The position numbers and the translations under genes are program-made. A DNA stretch of 8,772 nucleotides from Verrucomicrobiales bacterium (GTDB lineage: Bacteria; Verrucomicrobiota; Verrucomicrobiae; Limisphaerales; UBA1100): assembly GCA_002721895.1 (NCBI GenBank), contig PBLV01000012.1, forward strand, positions 1 through 8,772, in the 5' to 3' direction. Numbering within the stretch: position 1 is the first letter of the stretch; each line of letters opens with the position of its first letter. The notes under the pieces were generated by a model that did no database searches, was not told the origin of the DNA, and saw only the letters and a program-made list of their open reading frames with translations. Shown one piece after another: positions 1 to 6,770 of the stretch.

Positions 1-584
1 CCGCCACCGGCCAAAATGAAGGCCTCGCTCACTGCCCCGATGGTGATCGCCACGATCACCTGATTGGCGAGCTTTGACAACTGCCCGCAACCATTCGGCC
101 CCACATGCGTTGCGTTCCCCATCGCCGCAAAGACCGGTTCCATAGCCGCAAAAGTCTCCGGAGCACCACCGGCCATGATCGCTAGTTCCCCTGCCGCCGC
201 ACCCTTCGTGCCGCCGCTTACCGGCGCGTCAAGATACGCCACACCGGCCGCCAAATGTCGCTCCGCATGATCCATTGCCTCGTTGGCTCCGATCGAGCTC
301 ATGTCAATCCGAGTCGCTCCCTCGGCGATCGCCGCCGCGACGCCCTGCTCGAACATCACCTCCGCCACCGCCGGACCATCGGAGAGCATCGTGATCACCA
401 CCTCCGCATCGGCCACGGCGTCGGCAGGTGTAGCTGCCAAGGTCGCGCCATTGGCCTTCAACGGTTCCGCCTTAGCTGCGGACCGGTTCCACACTGTCAG
501 TTCAAAGCCCGCTTTGAGCAGGCACCGGCACATTGGCGCGCCCATCAGGCCTGTGCCGAGAAAGGCGATTTTTGATTGAGTCAT
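1..584 (-). CDS. NAD(P)-dependent beta-hydroxyacid dehydrogenase, tartronate semialdehyde reductase-like (3' end cut by window)
   Basis: The first 194 residues are present; the frame is open to the left edge, so the C-terminal third or so is missing (the family is usually about 290 residues). The ATG at 584 puts the Rossmann dinucleotide motif GTGLMG at residues 10-15, as usual. The substrate-binding signature DAPVSGGTKGA follows at 119-129, and GPNGCGQLSKLANQ at 162-175 supplies the catalytic lysine K171. The family reduces or oxidises short beta-hydroxyacids such as 3-hydroxyisobutyrate or tartronate semialdehyde in the cytoplasm. The sequence KLANQVIVA after the lysine is, from memory, more typical of GarR/GlxR 2-hydroxy-3-oxopropionate reductases than of 3-hydroxyisobutyrate dehydrogenases; that substrate choice is inference. 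It lies 163 bp downstream of the LysR gene on the same strand. No Shine-Dalgarno sequence is seen before the start. Confidence 0.9.
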   Translation of the reverse strand, partial: MTQSKIAFLGTGLMGAPMCRCLLKAGFELTVWNRSAAKAEPLKANGATLAATPADAVADAEVVITMLSDGPAVAEVMFEQGVAAAIAEGATRIDMSSIGANEAMDHAERHLAAGVAYLDAPVSGGTKGAAAGELAIMAGGAPETFAAMEPVFAAMGNATHVGPNGCGQLSKLANQVIVAITIGAVSEAFILAGG

Positions 585-612
585 GATTGGTTTTTAAATT
601 TACGGATCCGCA

Positions 613-668
613 GGCTCGTCACTACGCATTTAAGCAGCACCGTGCTGCCAAAATTGGGGGAACGAGCC
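613..668. repeat. Concentric nested inverted repeats between the LysR gene and the dehydrogenase
   Basis: The outer arms are GGCTCGT (613-619) and ACGAGCC (662-668), both perfect. Inside them, GCAGCAC (634-640) and GTGCTGC (642-648) form a second perfect pair around a single base. Both pairs share nearly the same centre (about 640.5 and 641), so the DNA could fold into one extended hairpin with an unpaired internal section. No T-run follows on either strand, so it is not a simple terminator. It could be an operator for the dehydrogenase or an mRNA structure in its leader. The rest of 585-747 shows no gene and no convincing promoter. Confidence 0.5.
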
Positions 669-747
669 TTCGAGTCCGCATGTGCCAGTTCGAGTCATTT
701 CTTGAATTGAATCTAATGTGCAAAGAGCACGAGGTTGACTAGGCACG

Positions 748-1617
748 TTATAAAGAGCCGGCCCGAGCCTTCAGTTGATCCACAATGTGTCGGCTCAGCT
801 CGCTGCGTTTGCCTCTCCACAGTGCGCCGATTGTGACTGCCGGGAAATCCTTCAAGGGTAACAGACGTACGCCCTTGGGCGCCTTGTCGCCAGGCAAGGC
901 CAGGCTGAGGCCGATGCCGAATCCGTTCGCAACGTAGGTGCTGATGAGGTCAATGGAGTTCAGCTCAATACCGGTCGGCCAATCCAACTTGCGCCGAGCC
1001 AGTTCCTTTTGAAAGGCTCGGGCGATACCTTCATTAGCCGGCAGGCTGATGAGGGTTTGGGCGATGCGATCCTGCCCGAGCAGGTCCTCAGCAGTCTTGA
1101 GCTTCATGCGGGTGGGCACCTGCAGAACCATCGGGAGGTCGAGAAGTTTCTCGGCCTTCAACTCGGTCGGCGGCTTGGAATCCAGCACGGTCACTCCGAG
1201 ATCCACTTCCGAGTCCAGCAGCCACTGCTCAATCTCCGGCTGAATACCCACGCGCAAGTGCGGGTGTAGCCCGGGAAATTTACGGCGCGCCGCCCCGAGG
1301 ATATCCGGCAGATGATCGCGAAAGACCGTAGTGGAAGCGGCGATCCGAATGGACTGTGCTGCTCCTCCACGCAGTTTTTGCGCCACGCCGGCGATGTTTT
1401 GGAAAAACGGCTCCACGAACGCAAACAGCTCCTCACCCGCCGGCGTCAGCTCAAACGGCCGGCGCTGGAAAAGCGCAATGCCGAGATCATTCTCCAGCTG
1501 AATCACCTGTGCACTGACGGCCGGCTGCTGAATGCCGTAAGGCATATTGCGCACGGCACCGGCGATGCCCTTGTGTCGGGCGACGTAATAAAACAATTCA
1601 AGATGGTGGATGTTCAT
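748..1617 (-). CDS. LysR-type transcriptional regulator
   Basis: A 289-residue LysR-family activator or repressor. The N-terminal winged helix-turn-helix covers about residues 4-62, with the conserved recognition segment [16 protein letters not shown] at 31-46 followed by LF.R.....LTPAG at 49-61. The rest, about 85-289, fits the periplasmic-binding-protein-like effector domain. The ATG at 1617 is chosen because the domain begins at once ([17 protein letters not shown]). The frame is open 23 codons further upstream, but that part lies inside the sulfatase gene and looks non-coding. The start overlaps the sulfatase stop as ATGA (1614-1617), implying a shared transcript and coupled translation. 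That arrangement suggests the regulator controls this sulfatase or related genes; the effector is unknown. Only a weak A-rich stretch (AAAAAAGAA) precedes the start. Confidence 0.93.
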   Translation of the reverse strand: MNIHHLELFYYVARHKGIAGAVRNMPYGIQQPAVSAQVIQLENDLGIALFQRRPFELTPAGEELFAFVEPFFQNIAGVAQKLRGGAAQSIRIAASTTVFRDHLPDILGAARRKFPGLHPHLRVGIQPEIEQWLLDSEVDLGVTVLDSKPPTELKAEKLLDLPMVLQVPTRMKLKTAEDLLGQDRIAQTLISLPANEGIARAFQKELARRKLDWPTGIELNSIDLISTYVANGFGIGLSLALPGDKAPKGVRLLPLKDFPAVTIGALWRGKRSELSRHIVDQLKARAGSL

Positions 1618-3059
1618 TTCTTTTTTGTGGGCGCTTGGTAAGCGGGATTGGGCAAGGGCATTTTGGCTTTGAGCTGCTTTTGCCACGCGGCGAGCTTGGC
1701 CCGGAGTTCGGCGGCCTTTTGGGGGTTGCTCGCGGCGAGGTTTTTCTGTTCGCCAATGTCCTCGGCTAGGTTGTAGAGCTCAATCTTTTCGTGGTGATAA
1801 AACTCGATGAGCTTCCAATCGCCATCACGGATGGCGGCACCAGGCTTCCAGCTCGAGCCGTGATAATGCGGATAATGCCAGTACAACGTGCGGCTGCCGC
1901 TGTCGTTGCCTTTGAGTTGGCTCACGAGGCTCTGACCATCAGCGTGAAGCTTGGGCTGCGCGGGCAAACCGGCCAGCTCGAGCATGGTGGGAAAGAAATC
2001 CATGCTGACCATCGGCTTGTGCGACACGCTGCCGGGCTTGGTAACGCCCGGTGCCCGGATGATGGTGGGCTCGCGCACGCCGCCCTCATACAGCCAGCCT
2101 TTACTGGCGCGAAGGGGCAGGTTGCAACCGGGGCCAAAGCGTTTGCCGCCGCGGGTGCTGAGGCCGCCGTTGTCGCTGAAGAAAATGACCACAGTATTTT
2201 CGTCGAGCTTTAGTTCCTTTAATTTACCAAGCAACGTGCCGACACTGTCATCCACCGCTGCGACCATCGAGGCCAGCGCGGCATTGTCCTGCCGCATGCG
2301 CGTGGTGCCCTCGTGCTCCTTTTGTGTTGGCGTTTTGCCCTTGAAAATCTTCGCCGCCTTGGCGGTGTAATGATCGATGCGTTTCTTGTACGGCTGGATG
2401 GGTGTGTGGATGTTGTAATAGGAGAGGTATAGCAGGAACGGCTTGTTGACATCGCGTTTCTCGAGAAATTTTACGGACTCTTCCGTGAGACGTTCAGTCA
2501 AATACTCGCCTTTCTTTTTCGATTTCAACGCGGGATTTGTCCACGGCGCATAATAGCCGCCCGGCGGCGAGCCGCGGTGATGCCCGCCGATGTTGATGTC
2601 AAAACCCTGATCCTCCGGCCAATGCCCTTCACTGCCCAGATGCCATTTGCCGGCGAAGAAAGTTTGGTAACTGTGTTTTTTTAACTGCTCGGCAATCGTT
2701 ACCTCTTCGTGCGCAAGGTTGTTGCGATCGCTGGGATGCAACAGCTTGTTTGTCGCCCGGTTGCTCTGGCCGGGGATCCAGTCGGTAATGTCCACCCGCA
2801 CCGGGTGCCGCCCGGTCATGATGCTCGCGCGCGTGGGACTGCAAACCGGACAGGCCGCGTAACCTTGCGTGAACCGCATGCCGGTGGCGGCAAGCTTGTC
2901 GATATGCGGTGTCTCGTGAAACTTGCTACCGTTGGCGCCGATATCCGCCCAGCCCATGTCATCGACAAGGAAGAAAAGAAAATTGGTTTGCTTGGCAGCG
3001 CTGGAATTAAACGAGCCCCAAAGACAAAGAAACACTGAGATGCGGAGAAGGGTCGGCAC
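1614..3059 (-). CDS. Exported type I sulfatase, arylsulfatase A-like (sulfatase 1)
   Basis: 481 residues, complete. It hydrolyses sulfate esters using a formylglycine made from a cysteine. The maturation motif CSPTR has that cysteine at C73 and its arginine at R77. Other visible active-site elements are the metal aspartates D33-D34 (LVDDMG), K138 and H140 (GKWHLG), H218 (NIHTP), D296-N297 (SDNGG) and K320 (KGWLYEGG). Residues 1-22 form a Sec signal peptide (hydrophobic [10 protein letters not shown], cleavage probably near SSAA), so the enzyme acts outside the cytoplasm. The start is GTG at 3059: an in-frame TAA at 3069-3071 prevents a longer protein, and the shared upstream box lies exactly 35 nt before it. 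The gene overlaps the LysR start by 4 nt. The natural substrate (which sulfated glycan or ester) cannot be read from the sequence. Confidence 0.95.
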   Translation of the reverse strand: MPTLLRISVFLCLWGSFNSSAAKQTNFLFFLVDDMGWADIGANGSKFHETPHIDKLAATGMRFTQGYAACPVCSPTRASIMTGRHPVRVDITDWIPGQSNRATNKLLHPSDRNNLAHEEVTIAEQLKKHSYQTFFAGKWHLGSEGHWPEDQGFDINIGGHHRGSPPGGYYAPWTNPALKSKKKGEYLTERLTEESVKFLEKRDVNKPFLLYLSYYNIHTPIQPYKKRIDHYTAKAAKIFKGKTPTQKEHEGTTRMRQDNAALASMVAAVDDSVGTLLGKLKELKLDENTVVIFFSDNGGLSTRGGKRFGPGCNLPLRASKGWLYEGGVREPTIIRAPGVTKPGSVSHKPMVSMDFFPTMLELAGLPAQPKLHADGQSLVSQLKGNDSGSRTLYWHYPHYHGSSWKPGAAIRDGDWKLIEFYHHEKIELYNLAEDIGEQKNLAASNPQKAAELRAKLAAWQKQLKAKMPLPNPAYQAPTKKK

Positions 3060-3095
3060 GCGGCGAGATTAACGTGCGGGCTCACGTTTGCCAAT
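3060..3095 (-). promoter_or_regulatory. Predicted leaderless promoter of sulfatase 1 with shared ATTGGCAAAC box
   Basis: On the minus strand ATTGGCAAAC occupies 3095-3086. TTGGCA (3094-3089) would be the -35 element, and 17 bp later TAATCT (3071-3066) sits where a -10 is expected, followed by CGCCGC and the GTG start. The decamer and its 35-nt distance to the start are identical at sulfatases 2 and 3. The -10 here is the weakest of the three, so an activator may help. The assignment rests on the comparison between the three genes. Confidence 0.65.
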
Positions 3096-3103
3096 GCCGC
3101 ACT

Positions 3104-3163
3104 GGGAGGGGCAAGTTCCACCTTGCCCCTTATCTGTGGGACGAGGTGGAACTCGCCCCTCCC
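3104..3163. repeat. Double-palindrome intergenic element, copy 1
   Basis: A 20-nt arm at 3104-3123 (begins GGGAGGGGCAAG) pairs with 3144-3163 at 19 of 20 positions. Further pairs inside (3127-3129 with 3138-3140) make one long hairpin. Each half is also a palindrome of its own: GGGGCAAG, loop TTCCAC, CTTGCCCC at 3108-3129, and GGGACGAG, loop GTGGAA, CTCGCCCC at 3138-3159 with one mismatch. A related element occurs at 8370-8422. This copy begins 4 bp beyond the vapC stop and ends 8 bp before the sulfatase 1 promoter box. No T-run follows on the minus strand, so any termination would not be of the classical kind. Confidence 0.85.
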
Positions 3164-3167
3164 TCGT

Positions 3168-3569
3168 TCACTTCCACAGAATGTTTAGCCCGTACTCGGG
3201 GTGCGACCAGTTGGGGTCGTTGGTGATGACCGTCAGGCCTTCCACTCGCGCCTGCGCAATGAGCAGCCGGTCGAAGGGATCGCGGTGCACGAGCTTCGGC
3301 AAGTCATACACTTCACTGGCGTGATGGTAGTTCACGTCGAGGATTCGAAAGTCAAATTGCCGTAACCGATTCAAAAGCAAATCGCCCACGCCCACAGTCA
3401 TTTCCAGTTTCCCCAGCCGCGCCTTGATGGCCATCTCCCAAATCGAAACGACGCTGACGTACCGTTCATTATCCAAATTGGAACTGGCCTCAATTGCCGT
3501 CGCCGTAAGCTCGCGCTCATCGCCACGCAAGAACCAGTACAGTGTGCAAGTATCGAGCAGGCACCTCAT
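3168..3569 (-). CDS. vapC: PIN-domain toxin of a VapBC-type toxin-antitoxin pair
   Basis: 133 residues, the usual size of VapC toxins, which are metal-dependent ribonucleases held inactive by the antitoxin. The PIN domain spans the whole protein. Acidic residues expected to hold the metal are D6 (LLDTCTL), E45 (SIWEMAIK), D97 and D100 (HRDPFDRLLIAQA), and D118 (ITNDPNW). All key positions are present, so the toxin is probably active; the target RNA is unknown. Its ATG overlaps the antitoxin stop as ATGA (3566-3569), which couples translation and keeps the order antitoxin then toxin. The stop codon lies 4 bp from palindromic element copy 1. Confidence 0.93.
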   Translation of the reverse strand: MRCLLDTCTLYWFLRGDERELTATAIEASSNLDNERYVSVVSIWEMAIKARLGKLEMTVGVGDLLLNRLRQFDFRILDVNYHHASEVYDLPKLVHRDPFDRLLIAQARVEGLTVITNDPNWSHPEYGLNILWK

Positions 3570-3799
3570 TGATACTCATCAAACTCCGGAAGTGGATCGT
3601 TGAAATCCGGGCTCATCTCGCCAAAAAACTCCTTCATGCAGCCTAGCTTCGGCTGGAGCTTGGGTGCCTCCCTGCTTGGGGCAACATCCGCCACACGCTG
3701 GCCGTTGCGGGTGATGGTAAATGTCTCGCCCGCCTCGACGCGCCGCAATAGCTCGGATAACTTGGCTTTCGCCTCATAAATGCCGATCTCCGTACTCAT
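3566..3799 (-). CDS. Phd/YefM-type antitoxin partner of the PIN toxin
   Basis: 77 residues. The N-terminal half (about 1-42, with YEAKAKLSELLRRVEAGE followed by ITRNGQRVADVAP) is the Phd/YefM DNA-binding fold. The acidic C-terminal part (about 43-77, ending PLPEFDEYQ) is the likely toxin-wrapping tail. Such antitoxins neutralise the toxin and, with it, repress their own promoter. A clear promoter and a palindrome lie immediately upstream, consistent with autoregulation. The ATG at 3799 stands only 6 nt after the -10 hexamer, so the transcript probably begins at or next to this start codon; no Shine-Dalgarno sequence exists. VapB-type naming would also be acceptable given the partner. Confidence 0.9.
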   Translation of the reverse strand: MSTEIGIYEAKAKLSELLRRVEAGETFTITRNGQRVADVAPSREAPKLQPKLGCMKEFFGEMSPDFNDPLPEFDEYQ

Positions 3800-3834
3800 T
3801 CGGGCAATATATACTGACTAGTCAGGCTAGTCAA
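3800..3834 (-). promoter_or_regulatory. Leaderless sigma70-type promoter and operator of the vapBC pair
   Basis: On the minus strand: TTGACT (3834-3829), a 17-bp spacer, TATATT (3811-3806), then GCCCGA and the ATG. The spacing is ideal and the hexamers are near consensus. The spacer contains a perfect 10-bp palindrome TGACTAGTCA (3815-3824). A second CTAGTCA at 3827-3833 overlaps the -35 and repeats 9 bp from the first (3818-3824). It also forms a 7-bp inverted repeat with TGACTAG (3815-3821). Antitoxin bound here would block RNA polymerase, as known for Phd-family autorepression. Confidence 0.75.
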
Positions 3835-3848
3835 TATCCTGATTTCGT

Positions 3849-4592
3849 CTACCGATATCGCGCCGTCAACGCCTTGGCCAACGCCTCGTAGCCCTTGGCC
3901 TTGAGCCGGGTGACTTGGCTTTGATCTTTCTGTTCGCGGGATTGTCGAGCGGTAAAGGTGGAGTCGCTGTAAACCTTTGGCATGACAAATTCCCACGCGC
4001 CGGTTTCCACATCGATGATGGCGGCTTTAAGGCGGATGCGCATGTCCTGTTTTTGATCGGGAATGGCTTTGCCAACAATGGGCACCCACGAAATGATTTT
4101 GGAGCCCTGATTGGCTCGAGCGGTCTCGAGGACGCCCCAATAAACAATCATCGTTTTGGCGTTGGACTTGGCTGATGCCAAGCGAAGTGACTTGTCGACC
4201 GGCAGTGTCTCGCCCTCCTTGTTGGTTTGTCGATGGGGGATTCCGCTTAATGGAACCACTGTGTAGTGCTTGTTCAGTTCTTCAAGCAAGGGTTCATCCG
4301 GAAAAAGTGCCCCGCTCTGCACCACCACGCGGTCGGCGCGCTTGAGGGCCACCTTGGAATCATCCGCTAACGCCGCTCGAATATCTTCCTCGGTGATGTT
4401 TGGATTCGCGGTGATTCCCAGCACCTCCAACTCGCTCAACTCTCCATGGTATCCCACGCCGGAGCCGAAATAATAACCGCGGCCGCTTGGATATCCGCTA
4501 TTGGAAATGGACCGCGGCGTGCAGCCGACGAGGGCGATCAATACGAGTGGCAGAATACACTGCGCCAGGTGGTGAAATTTAACGTTTTTCAT
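3849..4592 (-). CDS. Predicted outer-surface lipoprotein of unknown function
   Basis: 247 residues. The N-terminus is a lipoprotein signal peptide: basic and polar residues 1-9, a hydrophobic stretch CILPLVLIALVG, and the lipobox LVGC with the acylated cysteine at C24. The following SNSGYPSGRGYYFGSG is a flexible glycine- and serine-rich linker. The folded part, about 52-247, looks mixed alpha/beta, with segments such as ADRVVVQSGALFPDEPLLEE (86-105), AKTMIVYWGVLE (144-155) and RLKAAIIDVETGAWEFV (187-203). I do not recognise the family. Residue 25 is threonine, not aspartate, so outer-membrane sorting is plausible by the proteobacterial rule, which may not apply here. It stands alone between sulfatase 2 (87 bp upstream) and vapBC. 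No Shine-Dalgarno sequence precedes the ATG. Confidence 0.85.
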   Translation of the reverse strand: MKNVKFHHLAQCILPLVLIALVGCTPRSISNSGYPSGRGYYFGSGVGYHGELSELEVLGITANPNITEEDIRAALADDSKVALKRADRVVVQSGALFPDEPLLEELNKHYTVVPLSGIPHRQTNKEGETLPVDKSLRLASAKSNAKTMIVYWGVLETARANQGSKIISWVPIVGKAIPDQKQDMRIRLKAAIIDVETGAWEFVMPKVYSDSTFTARQSREQKDQSQVTRLKAKGYEALAKALTARYR

Positions 4593-4637
4593 GGCTGCTA
4601 TTCTTAGGGGCTAATTGTGTTGAGATTATCCCCAGCC

Positions 4638-4652
4638 ACTTGCTTGGCAAGT
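4638..4652. repeat. Small perfect hairpin between sulfatase 2 and the lipoprotein
   Basis: ACTTGC (4638-4643) and GCAAGT (4647-4652) form a perfect 6-bp inverted repeat around TTG. It lies in the 87-bp gap 4593-4679. No T-run follows on either strand, so a terminator role is unproven. A GATAAT hexamer nearby (4625-4630, minus strand) lacks a good partner. No promoter of the leaderless kind seen at the sulfatases is present for the lipoprotein. Confidence 0.35.
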
Positions 4653-4679
4653 ATAAGTTAGTCGATGGACTATCATCGC

Positions 4680-6233
4680 CTAATCCAGTTTCTCCTTTTC
4701 AAAATCGCTCGGGATCACCCATCCGGTGCGAATCCTTTCACCGCGTTCGAATTTCTCGTAGAAATTGTTCCATCGATCGGGCCAAAAGCTGTATTTCTCG
4801 AAAACCTCCCCCTTGCCGAACATCCGCGGGTCGCCCTGCTTTTTCAATTCGGCGAATAGCTGCTTTTTCAAGGCCGCCTTCAGTTCAACATTGGCATCCG
4901 CGAGGTTTTTCACGCAGTCGCGGTCGGTCTCAACATTAAAGAGTTCCTCGCGCGGGCGTTTGCCGAAGTTGAGTTTCCAAAATTTGTAATCGCCCGCGCG
5001 GCGCTGATTGAGCAGCAGCGTCTTGATCGGACTGGCGTCGCAGTTGAGATAGCCCGTCTCAGGATTGCAAGCCGGCCAACGGTTGGGCTCGAAGTTGTGC
5101 AGATAAAGATGATCGCCCTTGCGAATGCCGCGGATCGGGTAGCCCCAATTATTCGGTCGACCGACATCATGGCGTTCCTTGCCGAGCAGCACGTGGTCGC
5201 GTGAGGCGATCACTTGGCCGGATTTGGCCGAGGCAAAAATGTCGAACAAACTCCGACCACTCATCGGCTGCATGATGGGCGCGATTTTTTTCACGCCGGC
5301 CGCCTGCAAAAAGGTCGGCGCGAGATCGGTGAAGTTCACAAAATCCGTCACCGTCCGGTTGCGTCCCTGGATGCCCTTGGGCCAACGGATGGCGAGCGGC
5401 ACGTGATTGGAGTATTCGTACGCCTGCCCTTTGCAGCGCGGAAACGGCATGCCGTGATCGCTGGTAGCAACGATCAGCGTGTTGTCCAGCTGCCCGGCCT
5501 TTTCCAGCGCGGTGAGAATGCGGCCGAGATGGTTGTCGTAATGCTCCACCTCAATGGAATAATCGAGCATGTCCCCGCGCGTTTCGGCATTGTCCGGCCA
5601 GAAAGCCGGCACCTGATCGATGTCGCTGAGCTTCTTGCCCATGCGCAGGCCCACGCCTTTTTCGTAGGCGCGATGCGGCTCGTGCGTGCCAAACCAAAAA
5701 CACCACGGCTTGCCCTTCGGCGCGGTCTTCAAAAACTCCTCGAAGTTGCCCGCGTAATCACGATTGCTCATCGCCTTGGCCGGCGGCTTGGCGAAACGCT
5801 TGTTGATGGGTGTGCCGGTGATCAGCCGGCGCTTGCCGTTGGCGTCATTGGCAATGCCCGGCCCCCAACCCTTGCCGGTGATGGCGGTGGTGTAGCCGTT
5901 GGCGGCAAGCACTTCCACAAAGCTGCCGAACTTGGCCGGGAAAACATTCATGTGATTCGCCGCCTCCTCGAGCTGCCAAGAGTAACGGCCAGTGAGAATG
6001 GTCGCCCTCGACGGCGCGCACTTGGCGTTGGGCGTGTACGCGCGCGTGAAAAGAATCCCCTCCCGCGCCACGCGATCAAACGCCGGCGTCTTCACCCACT
6101 TGCACCCATACGCTCCGGCATGCCCGAAGCCCCAGTCATCGGCAATGGCGAAGAGGATGTTGGGCCGCTGCGCGGCTGCGGCAATTTGAGTGAACAAGAA
6201 AATCGCCGCCAGAAAACGAAGCATGGAACTCAT
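4680..6233 (-). CDS. Exported type I sulfatase, heparan N-sulfatase (SGSH)-like (sulfatase 2)
   Basis: 517 residues from the ATG at 6233. That start is chosen because it gives a tight signal peptide ([21 protein letters not shown], cleavage near residue 21) and lies exactly 35 nt after the shared promoter box; the frame stays open upstream to 6551, but only through the antitoxin gene on the other strand. The formylglycine motif is CAPSR with C72 and R76. Other active-site residues are D32-D33 (IADDWG), K121 (TGKGWGPG), H184 (GTHEPH), D259-H260 (SDHGMPFP) and K268 (CKGQAYE). The DH pair instead of DN, the [17 protein letters not shown] helix and SDHGMPFPR recall sulfatases related to N-sulfoglucosamine sulfohydrolase; this subfamily call is from memory. 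It would act outside the cytoplasm on a sulfated sugar. ATGs at 6251 and 6224 are alternative starts. Confidence 0.93.
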   Translation of the reverse strand: MSSMLRFLAAIFLFTQIAAAAQRPNILFAIADDWGFGHAGAYGCKWVKTPAFDRVAREGILFTRAYTPNAKCAPSRATILTGRYSWQLEEAANHMNVFPAKFGSFVEVLAANGYTTAITGKGWGPGIANDANGKRRLITGTPINKRFAKPPAKAMSNRDYAGNFEEFLKTAPKGKPWCFWFGTHEPHRAYEKGVGLRMGKKLSDIDQVPAFWPDNAETRGDMLDYSIEVEHYDNHLGRILTALEKAGQLDNTLIVATSDHGMPFPRCKGQAYEYSNHVPLAIRWPKGIQGRNRTVTDFVNFTDLAPTFLQAAGVKKIAPIMQPMSGRSLFDIFASAKSGQVIASRDHVLLGKERHDVGRPNNWGYPIRGIRKGDHLYLHNFEPNRWPACNPETGYLNCDASPIKTLLLNQRRAGDYKFWKLNFGKRPREELFNVETDRDCVKNLADANVELKAALKKQLFAELKKQGDPRMFGKGEVFEKYSFWPDRWNNFYEKFERGERIRTGWVIPSDFEKEKLD

Positions 6234-6269
6234 GCGTTGTTGATAATGCATGAGCCGCTGTTTGCCAAT
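6234..6269 (-). promoter_or_regulatory. Predicted leaderless promoter of sulfatase 2 with shared ATTGGCAAAC box
   Basis: On the minus strand ATTGGCAAAC lies at 6269-6260. TTGGCA (6268-6263), a 17-bp spacer, TATCAA (6245-6240) and then CAACGC lead directly into the ATG at 6233. The geometry equals that of sulfatases 1 and 3. Its -35 element is 8 bp from the -35 of the divergent TA promoter, so the two complexes cannot bind independently. Confidence 0.7.
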
Positions 6270-6276
6270 CGCAGGT

Positions 6277-6310
6277 TTGATTGTCCGCAATTTGATGCTA
6301 CATTCCTCCC
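6277..6310 (+). promoter_or_regulatory. Leaderless promoter of the RelE/ParE-type TA pair
   Basis: TTGATT (6277-6282), a 16-bp spacer, then TACATT (6299-6304) preceded by TGC, which makes an extended -10 (TGnTACATT). CCTCCC follows and then the ATG at 6311. As at vapB, 6 nt separate the -10 from the start codon and no Shine-Dalgarno sequence is present. A possible operator is the inverted repeat CAATC (6266-6270) and GATTG (6279-6283), which straddles the -35 elements of both divergent promoters; it is short and uncertain. Confidence 0.6.
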
Positions 6311-6526
6311 ATGAGCACGGTAGAGGAAATTGAGGCAGCGATTGAGAAACTGCCACAACCCGAGTTTCTGCGATTGAAGGATTGGATGCTGGAAAGGATC
6401 GAGGATGATTGGGATCGGCAGTTTGCCAACGATGCCACTTCCGGCAAGCTGGATGCCACCGCGCAGGAAGCGTTAGCCGAACATCGCGCCGGCAGGAGCG
6501 AGCCTTTTCCGCCGGATGAAAAGTAG
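6311..6526 (+). CDS. Antitoxin of a RelE/ParE-type toxin-antitoxin pair
   Basis: 71 residues, one of only two genes on the plus strand. The N-terminal part (about 4-35, [25 protein letters not shown]) is predicted helical and amphipathic. The remainder is acidic with a conserved-looking [19 protein letters not shown] segment (45-63). No ribbon-helix-helix or Phd domain is evident. Small proteins of this pattern commonly precede RelE/ParE-superfamily toxins, which supports the antitoxin call together with the overlap: its last codons and stop (TAG at 6524-6526) overlap the toxin start by 11 nt. Whether it binds DNA itself is unclear. Confidence 0.85.
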   Translation: MSTVEEIEAAIEKLPQPEFLRLKDWMLERIEDDWDRQFANDATSGKLDATAQEALAEHRAGRSEPFPPDEK

Positions 6527-6770
6527 GGCGGTTAGCAGTTTCTGGAAACAATACCGGTCACTGCCGCCGGATCTTCATGCTCGCGCAGCCAAGCAATACC
6601 GGCTCTGGCTGGCCAACCCCGATCACCCATCGTTGCGCTTCAAAAAAGTCGGCCGGTATTGGTCAGCTCGAATTTCGGACAACTACCGCGCGGTCGGAGT
6701 CATGGATGGCGATACGGTCGTTTGGTTTTTCATCGGGCCGCATACCGAATACGAAAAACTGCTGCGCTGA
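6516..6770 (+). CDS. RelE/ParE-superfamily toxin
   Basis: 84 residues, typical length for the RelE/ParE fold. Two N-terminal helices (about 5-33, [20 protein letters not shown]) are followed by the beta-sheet core with [17 protein letters not shown] (37-53) and [10 protein letters not shown] (53-62), and the closing strand [16 protein letters not shown] (68-83) with H76. Members cut mRNA on the ribosome (RelE-like) or poison gyrase (ParE-like); the sequence alone does not decide. The ATG at 6516 overlaps the antitoxin gene (ATGAAAAGTAG). Its TGA stop at 6768-6770 directly abuts the stop of sulfatase 3 on the opposite strand (6771-6773), so no terminator fits between them and transcripts must run into each other. 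Confidence 0.9.
   Translation: MKSRAVSSFWKQYRSLPPDLHARAAKQYRLWLANPDHPSLRFKKVGRYWSARISDNYRAVGVMDGDTVVWFFIGPHTEYEKLLR

Noticed and set aside
669..700. TTCGAGTC copies as a tRNA T-loop
   Set aside because: No acceptor stem, anticodon arm or D arm can be fitted around either copy on either strand.
1618..1686. LysR start 23 codons further upstream
   Set aside because: The extra residues lie inside the sulfatase 1 coding end and show no LysR character; the helix-turn-helix begins at the ATG at 1617.
3060..3095. TTGGCA boxes as sigma54 promoters (GG at -24, GC at -12)
   Set aside because: A GC 10 bp after the GG occurs only at sulfatase 1, not at sulfatases 2 and 3, whereas the sigma70-like 17-bp spacing is constant in all three.
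4625..4630. GATAAT as a -10 for the lipoprotein gene
   Set aside because: No acceptable -35 lies 16-18 bp upstream; the nearest candidates are only 14-15 bp away and poor.
5214..6314. Plus-strand 366-codon open frame
   Set aside because: It is antisense to sulfatase 2, has no recognisable domain and shows a composition typical of a high-GC shadow frame. The same applies to the 230-codon plus-strand frame at 6792-7484 opposite sulfatase 3.
6421..6430. GTTTGCCAAC, nine of ten bases of the sulfatase box, inside the antitoxin gene
   Set aside because: It lies within coding sequence, has one mismatch and no minus-strand start codon at the right distance; taken as chance.
6234..6551. Long N-terminal extension of sulfatase 2 (106 extra codons in frame)
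   Set aside because: It would run through the antitoxin gene on the other strand and place the signal peptide internally; the start at 6233 fits both the signal peptide and the shared promoter distance.
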